Assembly: GCA_016714905.1 (NCBI GenBank)
Contig: JADKBW010000018.1
Location: 1-64,000, forward strand
DNA: 64,000 nt
Direction: 5' to 3'
Source: Flavobacterium sp.
GTDB lineage: Bacteria > Bacteroidota > Bacteroidia > Flavobacteriales > Flavobacteriaceae
Shown: positions 8,724 to 15,632 of the stretch, in pieces
Layout: each line of letters starts with the position of its first letter
Position numbering within the stretch: position 1 is the first letter of the stretch
Notes under the pieces: generated by a model
What the model was told of the DNA's origin: nothing
The model's input: only the letters and a program-made list of their open reading frames with translations
Databases searched by the model: none
Translations under genes and position numbers: made by a program

Positions 8724-9008
8724 TTAAAGCGAAATTATACCTTCTACTGTTGAAACTTCTATATATTTATCGACAATCTCCTGTGCATCTTTCATCAAGA
8801 CATCAATAGAAATACTCGTAAACTTACCGGTCTTAGATTTTGTAGTTTTGATGACCGCTCCCATGCAATCAAAAGCCTCTTCCACTTTTAATATTTTCTC
8901 TTTGTCGGTCGGAACAATAAATTTGAATAAATATTCTGCAGGCCAAGTATTGCTTAAATCCAGTTCTGCTTTTAATCGCTCGTAGAACTCTTCTGTCTTC
9001 TTATCCAT
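8724..9008 (-). CDS. DUF493 family protein (YbeD-like)
   Basis: The 94-residue product from the ATG at 9008 (MDKKTEEFYERLKAEL) has the short ferredoxin-like DUF493 fold: WPAEYLFKFIVPTDKEKI, then KTGKFTSISIDVLMKDAQEI. A longer open frame reaches 9032, but the added residues (MLLFLRIR) do not look like family sequence. Members are small cytosolic proteins of unclear role. It is the first gene of the DUF493-DUF4290-murA run and is divergent from the ATPase gene. Confidence 0.85.
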   Translation of the reverse strand: MDKKTEEFYERLKAELDLSNTWPAEYLFKFIVPTDKEKILKVEEAFDCMGAVIKTTKSKTGKFTSISIDVLMKDAQEIVDKYIEVSTVEGIISL

Positions 9009-9116
9009 TCTAATTCTTAAAAATAAAAGCAAATATACAGTATTGATTTGGGATTTTATTACTTCGCATTTTTAACTTCTGACATTTTTTTTAAATCCCA
9101 ATTAGATTGAGTAAGT

Positions 9117-9677
9117 TTGCGCCTTATTGCTAAAAAAGTGCAAAAAGAAATTGTAGTGATTATCGGCGGTCCAGGAACTGGAAAAACAACCATTATTGAT
9201 GGCTTATTGGCGATGGGCTACTGTTGCTATCCGGAAATTTCTCGAGAAGTAACGATGGAAGCTAAAAAGCAAGGCATCGAACAATTGTTTTTAGAAAATC
9301 CATTGCTCTTTAGTGAATTGCTTTTGGAAGGCCGCAAAAAACAATATCAAAATGCGATACTTGAATCACATGAAATCGTCTTTTTAGATCGAGGTATTCC
9401 AGACGTCTTAGCCTATATGCACTATATCGGCGACAGTTATCCCGCTTTTTTTGATGTCGCATGCAGAGAACATCAATACACCAAAATTTTTATTCTTCCG
9501 CCATGGGAAGAAATTTACGTGAGCGATGAGGAGCGCTACGAAAATTACGAACAAGCCAAATTGATATACAACCACTTAACCGAAACCTATCAAAATTACG
9601 GCTATTCACTTATTGAAGTACCCAAAGCTAGCGTTGAAAACCGCATCCATTTTATTCTGGAAGCGATTTCAAAATAG
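9117..9677 (+). CDS. AAA-type ATPase/kinase with P-loop
   Basis: A 186-residue protein with a clear Walker A motif near the N-terminus (IIGGPGTGKTTIIDGLL), FLDRGIPDVLAYMHYIGD (Walker B-like with substrate-site features), and a lid-like region ending YEQAKLIYNHLTETYQNYGY. This matches the AAA_28 group of small nucleotide-kinase-like ATPases; the substrate is unknown. No ATG fits the start: the frame opens with TTG at 9117, and a GTG at 9138 is a shorter alternative that still keeps the P-loop. It is divergent from DUF493. Confidence 0.8.
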   Translation: MRLIAKKVQKEIVVIIGGPGTGKTTIIDGLLAMGYCCYPEISREVTMEAKKQGIEQLFLENPLLFSELLLEGRKKQYQNAILESHEIVFLDRGIPDVLAYMHYIGDSYPAFFDVACREHQYTKIFILPPWEEIYVSDEERYENYEQAKLIYNHLTETYQNYGYSLIEVPKASVENRIHFILEAISK

Positions 9678-9718
9678 AATTTTCATAATAGGTTCCGCTC
9701 GGACACTATAAATTTACA

Positions 9719-9726
9719 TAAATTTG
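9719..9726 (+). promoter_or_regulatory. Possible -7 element of recQ
   Basis: TAAATTTG matches TAnnTTTG and lies 30 bases before the recQ ATG at 9757. No convincing TTTG is seen at the expected distance upstream. Confidence 0.4.
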
Positions 9727-9756
9727 TATTCGTGTTTAATTTATAATCCTTAAGTC

Positions 9757-11652
9757 ATGTCCGAAGCCATACAAATACTCCAAAAATATTGGAAACACAA
9801 CGATTTTAGAGTACCACAAGAAGAAATTATTAATGCTGTCCTGAGCGGACATGATACCTTCGCATTACTACCAACAGGTGGTGGAAAATCAATTTGCTTT
9901 CAAGTACCCGCAATGATAAATAAAGGAATGGCGCTGGTCATTTCACCCTTGGTTGCTTTAATGAAAGACCAAGTAGCGAATTTACAGAAACTCGATATCA
10001 AAGCAATTGCATTAACTGGTGGGATCAGCACCGAAGAAATGATTGACTTACTCGACAATTGTCAATTCGGAAATTACAAATTCTTATACCTCTCACCAGA
10101 ACGACTGCAATCAGACTGGATACTGGATCGAATAAAGAATCTACCCATCAACCTGATTGCCATCGATGAAGCCCATTGCGTATCGCAGTGGGGACATGAC
10201 TTTCGTCCAGCCTATTTGAAAATATCGGAATTAAAAACGCATTTCCCGAAAATCCCTTTTATAGCCTTGACAGCTTCGGCCACTCCTCGCGTACAAGAAG
10301 ATATCATTGCTTTATTGGGATTAGAAAAACCGCATATTTTTCAAAAATCTTTTGCCCGGGAAAATATTGCGTACATGGTTTTTGACGTGGAAGACAAACT
10401 TTTTCGAATGTCGCAAATTCTGGAGAAAAATCCAGAACCTTCTATCATTTATGTGCGAAATCGAAAATCTTGTGTAGATACGCAACTGCAATTGCAACAA
10501 TTGGGATTTACAGCAACGTATTATCACGGTGGACTTACTTCTAAAGAAAAAGATAAGAACATGAAAATGTGGATCAACGAAGAAGTGCAGGTCATCGTGG
10601 CAACCAATGCCTTCGGAATGGGCATCGACAAACCCAACGTGCGAACAGTTATTCACAGTCAACTTCCCGAAAACTTAGAAAATTACTATCAAGAATCTGG
10701 ACGTGCAGGTCGAAATGGCGAGAAAGCATTTGCCATCATATTGACAAGTCCTGCTGATATTTTTCAAGCCAAAGATCAATCCGTGCATACACTTCCCGAC
10801 AAAAAATTCGTGTTGGAAATGTACATTAAACTGTGCAACTACTTTCAAATTGCCTATGGAGAAGGAATTGACGAAAAATTTAGTTTCAATTTGAATGCAT
10901 TTTGCGTTCGATATGGCTTTCCAACATTAAAAACCTATAATGCTTTACAATTTCTAGACCGGCAGGGAGTTTTGACAATGTCACAAGAATTCTCTGAAAA
11001 AATTACGATGCAGTTCACGATTTCTTCCAAAGAAATTATGCGATATATGAGTCTGAATCCATCAGAAGAAGAAGTGATACTGACTATTTTGCGAACCTAC
11101 CCAGGCATCTACGAAATGGCAATTCCTTTTAATCTTTCGCTGATCGCTAAAAAATCAAATCACTCGGAAAACGAAGTTAGTCAAATCCTGCAGCGGCTAA
11201 GCGAAAAAAGTATCATAGCCTACACAGCGAAAAACAATGATGCTGTTTTGGTTTTTAATGAAATTAGGGAAGATGAAAAAACCATCAATAGAATTGCAAA
11301 ATATTTAGAACATCAAAATCAATTAAAATCAGCGCAACTAGCATCGGTTTTGAATTATGTCGGCGACCAAACGCATTGCAAAAGACAATTGATTCTTTCG
11401 TATTTTGGTGAAGAAAAATCGAGTCGCTGTGGGATTTGTTCGTTTTGCCTATCACAAAAACAAACTAAAAAAGAGGTGCGCTCCCTGACGCAACAAATCT
11501 TAGAGCAACTAAAAACCGGGGATCTAACATCGAGAGAAATCGAAAAAAATACGCAAATTGAAAAAGACGATGTTATCTTTGTTCTTCAAACGCTACTGGA
11601 AAATGACGTGGTTCGATTGCAATCTAACAATACCTATACCCTAACTAAATAA
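9757..11652 (+). CDS. recQ: ATP-dependent DNA helicase RecQ
   Basis: At 631 residues this is a RecQ-family 3'-5' helicase for recombination and fork repair. Motifs in order: motif 0/Q (FRVPQEEIINAVLSG), Walker A (LLPTGGGKSICFQVPA), ISPLVALMKDQV, the DEAH box with the RecQ loop (AIDEAHCVSQWGHDFRPAY), ALTASATP, then the second RecA lobe (YHGGLTSKEKD, ATNAFGMGIDKPNVR, YYQESGRAGRNG). Cys-rich zinc binding (THCKRQL, RCGICSFCL) and a winged-helix RQC part follow. I see no HRDC domain; the C-terminus is another small helical/winged segment (LTSREIEKNTQIEKDDVIF). Its stop overlaps the fmt start by one base (TAATG), implying translational coupling. Confidence 0.95.
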   Translation: MSEAIQILQKYWKHNDFRVPQEEIINAVLSGHDTFALLPTGGGKSICFQVPAMINKGMALVISPLVALMKDQVANLQKLDIKAIALTGGISTEEMIDLLDNCQFGNYKFLYLSPERLQSDWILDRIKNLPINLIAIDEAHCVSQWGHDFRPAYLKISELKTHFPKIPFIALTASATPRVQEDIIALLGLEKPHIFQKSFARENIAYMVFDVEDKLFRMSQILEKNPEPSIIYVRNRKSCVDTQLQLQQLGFTATYYHGGLTSKEKDKNMKMWINEEVQVIVATNAFGMGIDKPNVRTVIHSQLPENLENYYQESGRAGRNGEKAFAIILTSPADIFQAKDQSVHTLPDKKFVLEMYIKLCNYFQIAYGEGIDEKFSFNLNAFCVRYGFPTLKTYNALQFLDRQGVLTMSQEFSEKITMQFTISSKEIMRYMSLNPSEEEVILTILRTYPGIYEMAIPFNLSLIAKKSNHSENEVSQILQRLSEKSIIAYTAKNNDAVLVFNEIREDEKTINRIAKYLEHQNQLKSAQLASVLNYVGDQTHCKRQLILSYFGEEKSSRCGICSFCLSQKQTKKEVRSLTQQILEQLKTGDLTSREIEKNTQIEKDDVIFVLQTLLENDVVRLQSNNTYTLTK

Positions 11653-12599
11653 TGGAAAAATTACGAATTGTATTCATGGGAACACCCGAGTTCGCCGTTG
11701 GAATTTTAGATGCAATCCTAAAGAACAACTACGAAATTGTTGGAGTGATTACGGCAGCAGATAAACCTGCAGGTCGAGGACAGAAAATTAAATACTCTGC
11801 TGTAAAAGAATATGCGCTTGAAAAGAACTTAAAGTTACTGCAGCCGACCAATTTAAAAGATGAGAATTTCTTGGCAGAATTGAAAAGCCTAAACGCAAAT
11901 CTACAAATTGTGGTTGCCTTTCGAATGCTACCAAAAGTTGTATGGGAAATGCCAACTTTGGGCACATTCAATCTTCATGCTTCGTTACTTCCAGATTATC
12001 GCGGCGCTGCTCCAATCAATTGGGCCATTATCAACGGCGAAACCAGAACTGGGGTCACTACCTTTTTTATCGATGATAAAATTGATACTGGAGCCATAAT
12101 ATTAAGCAATGAACTTGCGATTTCTCCAGATGAAAACGCAGGACAACTGCACGACCGATTAATGAATTTGGGATCCCAAACGGTTATTGAAACGCTGGTG
12201 TTGATTGAAAACGGAAAAGTCAACACGACGATTCAAAGCGAATCATCTGAATTAAAAACCGCGCTGAAACTAAATAAAGACAATTGTAAGATTGATTGGT
12301 CAAAACCTGTAATTCAAATCTATAATCTTATTAGAGGCCTTTCTCCCTATCCTGCTTCATGGTGCATGATCAAGGATGGCGAACAAGAATGGAATGTTAA
12401 GATCTACGAAGCGCGTTTTCAAAAAGAGCAACATGCATTAGAAATTGGAAAATTATTGGTGGGAAAGAAAGAATTAAAAATTGCAGTAGCAGACGGATTT
12501 ATCTTCATTGGTACCATTCAATTCCCTGGAAAGAAAAAAATGTCTATTTCTGAATTACTAAATGGCATTCATTTTACCGAAAATGCTCATGCTTATTAG
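11652..12599 (+). CDS. fmt: Methionyl-tRNA formyltransferase
   Basis: This 315-residue protein shows MGTPEFAVGILDAILKN at the N-terminus, GVITAADKPAGRGQKIKYS, and the formyl-transfer signature LHASLLPDYRGAAPINWAI (Asn/His/Asp of the active site), then GVTTFFIDDKIDTGAII. The C-terminal OB-fold tRNA-binding domain starts at about residue 205. It formylates initiator Met-tRNA using 10-formyl-THF. The length is standard. It is translationally coupled to recQ. Confidence 0.96.
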   Translation: MEKLRIVFMGTPEFAVGILDAILKNNYEIVGVITAADKPAGRGQKIKYSAVKEYALEKNLKLLQPTNLKDENFLAELKSLNANLQIVVAFRMLPKVVWEMPTLGTFNLHASLLPDYRGAAPINWAIINGETRTGVTTFFIDDKIDTGAIILSNELAISPDENAGQLHDRLMNLGSQTVIETLVLIENGKVNTTIQSESSELKTALKLNKDNCKIDWSKPVIQIYNLIRGLSPYPASWCMIKDGEQEWNVKIYEARFQKEQHALEIGKLLVGKKELKIAVADGFIFIGTIQFPGKKKMSISELLNGIHFTENAHAY

Positions 12600-12644
12600 C
12601 TTAACGAGCCGTCAATGCTAGAAAAACCCGACAAAACAACTTCC

Positions 12645-12677
12645 TTTATCAACAAAACGGTCGATTTATCAACAAAA
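12645..12677 (+). repeat. Two 13-bp direct repeats upstream of HU
   Basis: TTTATCAACAAAA occurs at 12645-12657 and again at 12665-12677, exactly 20 bases apart (about two helical turns). The core TTATCAACA differs from the DnaA box TTATCCACA by one base. It lies just upstream of the HU promoter. Confidence 0.6.
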
Positions 12678-12700
12678 TAGCGAAAAACACCTTAAAACTC

Positions 12701-12730
12701 TTGTGTGGTAAGGAATTCCTATTAAATTTG
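12701..12730 (+). promoter_or_regulatory. Bacteroidota-type promoter of the HU gene
   Basis: TTG at 12701, a 19-base spacer, and TAAATTTG at 12723-12730 fit the TTTG-N19-TAnnTTTG pattern. The HU start is 44 bases downstream. Confidence 0.65.
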
Positions 12731-12774
12731 TTTCAATTAAAATAATGTTTAACCAACAATTAATAACTTTTATT

Positions 12775-13047
12775 ATGAACAAATCAGAATTAATCGATGC
12801 TATTGCTGCAGACGCAGGAATTACAAAAGCAGCTGCTAAATTAGCTTTAGAATCATTTTTAGGTAATGTAGGTGGTACTTTGAAAAAAGGAGGAAGAGTA
12901 TCTTTAGTAGGTTTCGGATCTTGGTCAGTTTCTAAAAGAGCTGCTAGAGACGGAAGAAATCCACAAACTGGAAAAACAATCAAAATTGCTGCTAAAAATG
13001 TTGTAAAATTCAAAGCTGGTGCAGATTTAGAAGGTTCAGTAAACTAA
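12775..13047 (+). CDS. HU-family DNA-binding protein
   Basis: The 90-residue product (MNKSELIDAIAADAGITKAA) is a canonical HU: an alpha-helical dimerisation part, then a beta-arm region with GRVSLVGFGSWSVSKRAARD and the tip RNPQTGKTIKIAAKNVVKFK (Pro at the DNA-intercalating position). It is a nucleoid protein that bends DNA. The open frame extends upstream to 12745, but the ATG at 12775 matches family starts. It is strongly expressed in relatives; here it has its own promoter and a good terminator. Confidence 0.95.
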   Translation: MNKSELIDAIAADAGITKAAAKLALESFLGNVGGTLKKGGRVSLVGFGSWSVSKRAARDGRNPQTGKTIKIAAKNVVKFKAGADLEGSVN

Positions 13048-13070
13048 TAAAAATTGCAATAATATAAATT

Positions 13071-13095
13071 AAAAGTCTCCAATTCGGGGACTTTT
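13071..13095 (+). terminator. Intrinsic terminator of the HU gene
   Basis: AAGTCTCC-AATTC-GGGGACTT followed by nine or more T, 25 bases after the HU stop codon. Confidence 0.85.
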
Positions 13096-13168
13096 TTTTT
13101 ACTTAATGTGAAAATTATTTGTTTATTTCAAATTTTTATTGCTAAATTTATTTAAAATTGTGAATCGA

Positions 13169-13729
13169 ATGATATCAGAAAAATTAAAAAAAGGTCAATT
13201 GCTTATTGCTGAGCCTTCTATAATTGGAGATTTATCTTTCAATCGTTCTGTCATTTTATTAGCAGACCACAATCAGGATGGATCAGTGGGATTCATCATC
13301 AACAAGCCTTTAAAGTACACCATCAATGATTTGGTTCCCGATGTGGAAGCCAATTTCAAGATCTACAATGGTGGCCCAGTCGAGCAAGACAATCTATATT
13401 TCATCCACAATATTCCAGAATTAATTCCAAATAGCGTTGAAATTTCAAGTGGTATTTTTTGGGGTGGCGATTTCGAATTGACCAGAAACCTCATTAATAG
13501 TGGTGAAATCAAAAAAGATAATATTCGGTTCTTTCTAGGATATACGGGCTGGGAAGCACAACAGTTAGAAAACGAAATGAAATCAAACTCATGGATTCTC
13601 ACTGAAAACCTCTATGAAAACAAGATTATTGGAAAATCAACAGCCGATTTTTGGAAGGAAAAAATCCTAGAACTCGGAGGTGAATATATCATCTGGTCGA
13701 ACGCTCCCGAGAATCCTTTACTTAATTAA
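13169..13729 (+). CDS. YqgE/AlgH family protein
   Basis: From the ATG at 13169 the product is 186 residues (MISEKLKKGQLLIAEPSIIG). Family phrases are visible: FNRSVILLADHNQDGSVGFI, NKPLKYTINDLVPD, YNGGPVEQDNLYFIHN, and FFLGYTGWEAQQLENEMKSN. The frame is open from 13139, but those residues are not family-like. YqgE/AlgH (DUF179) proteins are small cytosolic proteins of uncertain function. Its stop overlaps the stop of the convergent aminotransferase gene inside the palindrome TTAATTAA. Confidence 0.9.
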   Translation: MISEKLKKGQLLIAEPSIIGDLSFNRSVILLADHNQDGSVGFIINKPLKYTINDLVPDVEANFKIYNGGPVEQDNLYFIHNIPELIPNSVEISSGIFWGGDFELTRNLINSGEIKKDNIRFFLGYTGWEAQQLENEMKSNSWILTENLYENKIIGKSTADFWKEKILELGGEYIIWSNAPENPLLN

Positions 13730-14565
13730 CTCCCTTCAATTTTCGCGTTTAATTTCTGAACAAGCCTATTTGCGAGCGTCGATAGATATTCCTTTTTCCT
13801 ATATTTCGTAATCGGCTGAATTCCTTGAATTACATTCGTGATAAAAAGTTCATCTGCTTTTTGCAAATCAAATGGCGAAATTGATTTTTCCAGTACTTCA
13901 ATACCATCTAGTGTTTTAGCAATCGCAAGAATATTTTTCCGCATTACCCCATTGAGGCATCCGTCAGAAATCGGAGGGGTTATCAGTGTATTGCCCATCA
14001 ACATAAAAACATTTCCTTGCAAAGCTTCAACAACATTCTTTTCTTCATTCAATAATAAACAATTCTGCAAGTCGTTTTCCTTCGCAAAAATACTTCCTGT
14101 GATATACATCATTTTATTGGCAGTCTTCAACGTGGAAAGCAAATGTTTTGCAATGTGAAAGTCTTTATATAAGTCAACTTCACAGGATAAAGTCTTGATG
14201 ACATAATCTTTCACTTCAATAGGGAACACTTGAATAACAAAACTGATCGCGTTTGTCTCTGGCAAGTACAACCCGCCTTCATTTCTAAAAACGGTTATCC
14301 GAGCTCTAGCAGCATTTTCACAATGATTTACTTTTACGGTGAGTAAAACTTGCGCTTCTAAATACTCCATGGTAAAATTCATCGGAATTTCCATGCGAAC
14401 AATTCGCATCGTAGCCATCAGCCGAAAGTAATGATCTTCCAAAAAAAGAACTTTGCCGTTGCGAATTTTTATTGTTTCAAAAACAGCATCACCAAATAAG
14501 AATCCGCGATTTCCAGTTCCTATTATCGCATTGCTTTCTACTAAAGCACCATTACAATTAACCAT
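13726..14565 (-). CDS. Class IV PLP aminotransferase (branched-chain / aminodeoxychorismate lyase type)
   Basis: A 279-residue fold-IV PLP enzyme: GTGNRGFLFGDAVFETIKIR at the N-terminus (substrate loop and start of the PLP domain), LEDHYFRLMATMRIVRMEIP, a likely PLP lysine in LLSTLKTANKMMY, then NVFMLMGNTLITPP, DGCLNGVMRKNILAIAK, and a C-terminal DELFITNVIQGIQPI. This group includes IlvE, D-amino-acid aminotransferase and PabC. The size and the GFLFGDAVFET phrase fit the PabC/IlvE-like class of Bacteroidota, but the reaction cannot be fixed from sequence. A hairpin with a T-run touches its start codon (see the leader feature), so expression may be regulated at the RNA level. Confidence 0.85.
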   Translation of the reverse strand: MVNCNGALVESNAIIGTGNRGFLFGDAVFETIKIRNGKVLFLEDHYFRLMATMRIVRMEIPMNFTMEYLEAQVLLTVKVNHCENAARARITVFRNEGGLYLPETNAISFVIQVFPIEVKDYVIKTLSCEVDLYKDFHIAKHLLSTLKTANKMMYITGSIFAKENDLQNCLLLNEEKNVVEALQGNVFMLMGNTLITPPISDGCLNGVMRKNILAIAKTLDGIEVLEKSISPFDLQKADELFITNVIQGIQPITKYRKKEYLSTLANRLVQKLNAKIEGS

Positions 14566-14598
14566 AAAAAAACCCTAATTAAAATTAGGGCAAAGATA
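14566..14598 (-). promoter_or_regulatory. Leader hairpin plus T-run abutting the aminotransferase start
   Basis: On the minus strand TATCTTTG (plus 14591-14598, TAnnTTTG type) is followed by CCCTAATT-TT-AATTAGGG, then seven T and directly the ATG at 14565. The hairpin has the form of an intrinsic terminator. It can serve as the terminator of the START-domain gene upstream and, if the -7 box is used, it would form the 5' end of the aminotransferase mRNA. Confidence 0.6.
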
Positions 14599-14616
14599 AG
14601 TTTATATCTATAAGTT

Positions 14617-15009
14617 TTATACGGAACCGATAACATGTTTCAAGTCAGAAATCTGATTCTCCCACAATAACTTGGCTTCGTCTAACTCATCATCATAAGC
14701 AAAATCAATGACCATCAATGAAACATCTTTTGTAATCTCATCTTCTAAAATACGCAACTCAAAAAAATAGTCCGTGTCTTTTTTATTGTCATCGATCCAA
14801 CGAAATTTAATCTTCTCACCCGTTTTCTTTGACGATAATCGTGCATTCTCTTCAGAGTCATCCCAGATGAATGTAAAATATTCTCCTCGTGAATTGACAT
14901 TGTCCGCAAACCATTCAGACAATCCAGAAGGCGTTGATATATACTGATATAACAACTGTGGAGAGGAATTGATTGGAAATTCTAGCTCGTATCTTGATTT
15001 TACTTCCAT
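14617..15009 (-). CDS. START-like (AHSA1/SRPBCC) domain protein
   Basis: This 130-residue protein fits the START-like family of Bacteroidota: KSRYELEFPINSSPQLLYQY at the N-terminus, SGLSEWFADNVNSRGEYFTF, and an acidic middle (DDSEENARL). The helix-grip fold binds hydrophobic ligands in other members; no ligand is known here. It is monocistronic or leads into the aminotransferase gene, from which a terminator-like hairpin separates it. Confidence 0.85.
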   Translation of the reverse strand: MEVKSRYELEFPINSSPQLLYQYISTPSGLSEWFADNVNSRGEYFTFIWDDSEENARLSSKKTGEKIKFRWIDDNKKDTDYFFELRILEDEITKDVSLMVIDFAYDDELDEAKLLWENQISDLKHVIGSV

Positions 15010-15093
15010 TACTGTGCACTAATTTTTGGGAAATATATATAATAATACCTCAAAAAAAAAGGAATTTTAAAATAATTTTTTTCTACTCATAAA

Positions 15094-15124
15094 TTTGCAA
15101 CCTATCATTTAAGTTTTATATTTG
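15094..15124 (+). promoter_or_regulatory. Bacteroidota-type promoter of tRNA-Met
   Basis: TTTG at 15094-15097, a 19-base spacer, and TATATTTG at 15117-15124 match the consensus exactly. The tRNA begins 34 bases later. Confidence 0.85.
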
Positions 15125-15157
15125 CACCCGCATTCGAGAATGCAAAATACTATTATT

Positions 15158-15231
15158 GGCGAGGTAGCTCAGTTGGTTAGAGCGCAGGATTCATAACCCT
15201 GAGGTCACGGGTTCAACTCCCGTCCTCGCTA
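15158..15231 (+). tRNA. tRNA-Met (anticodon CAU), elongator type
   Basis: The cloverleaf can be drawn fully: acceptor GGCGAGG/CCTCGCT with a terminal G-U pair, D-stem GCTC/GAGC, anticodon stem CAGGA/CCCTG (one A-C mismatch at the loop edge), loop TTCATAA with CAT at 15192-15194, and T-stem ACGGG/CCCGT with loop TTCAACT. A73 follows; CCA is not encoded. The first pair is not the C-A mismatch of initiators, so elongator Met is likely. A lysidine-modified Ile tRNA cannot be excluded by eye. Confidence 0.93.
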
Positions 15232-15240
15232 CAAAAAACC

Positions 15241-15278
15241 AAAATCCCTAAGCAAAAATGTTTGGGGATTTTTTTTTA
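15241..15278 (+). terminator. Intrinsic terminator of tRNA-Met
   Basis: AAATCCCtaag...gtttGGGGATTT followed by an uninterrupted T-run, beginning 10 bases after the tRNA. Confidence 0.75.
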
Positions 15279-15279
15279 A

Positions 15280-15632
15280 TTTCTTCAAGGTACTATTTAT
15301 AAGACCTAGCTAATCGATTTCATTGTCAGCCATCGCTGTTGTTGTTCTACAAATCAAGAATAGTAATGGAAAGATTTCGTTTACCAAAGATAATGCTGCC
15401 AATGGTTATGGAATTACAAGTATTCGTTTCCTTACCTTCGATATCCCTTCATCTCATCATAATATCTATTAATAACTTATATGTAATCTTTTACTTATAT
15501 ATTTTTAATTTAAATGTATTTTATCGAATAAATCAGTTTATTATCGATATAATTCCAAAAATCTTTGAAATTTACATTCTCCAAACAAAACATCTCGAAT
15601 TCAACTCAACATTCTATTAACCTACTAATAAA
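15280..15632 (+). other. Gap between tRNA and first giant gene
   Basis: No intact gene is supported. One frame at about 15328-15470 reads IKNSNGKISFTKDNAANGYG, then ITSIRFLTF and a stop. It resembles coding sequence but has an in-frame stop upstream and no start; it may be a remnant. From 15470 to 15632 the DNA is very AT-rich and would hold the promoter of the giant gene. Confidence 0.4.

Noticed and set aside
15339..15620. A 93-codon frame after the tRNA (MLFYKSRIVMERF...)
   Set aside because: Low-complexity AT-rich translation with no family features and no promoter or start context; a different frame in the same place looks more protein-like but has no start.
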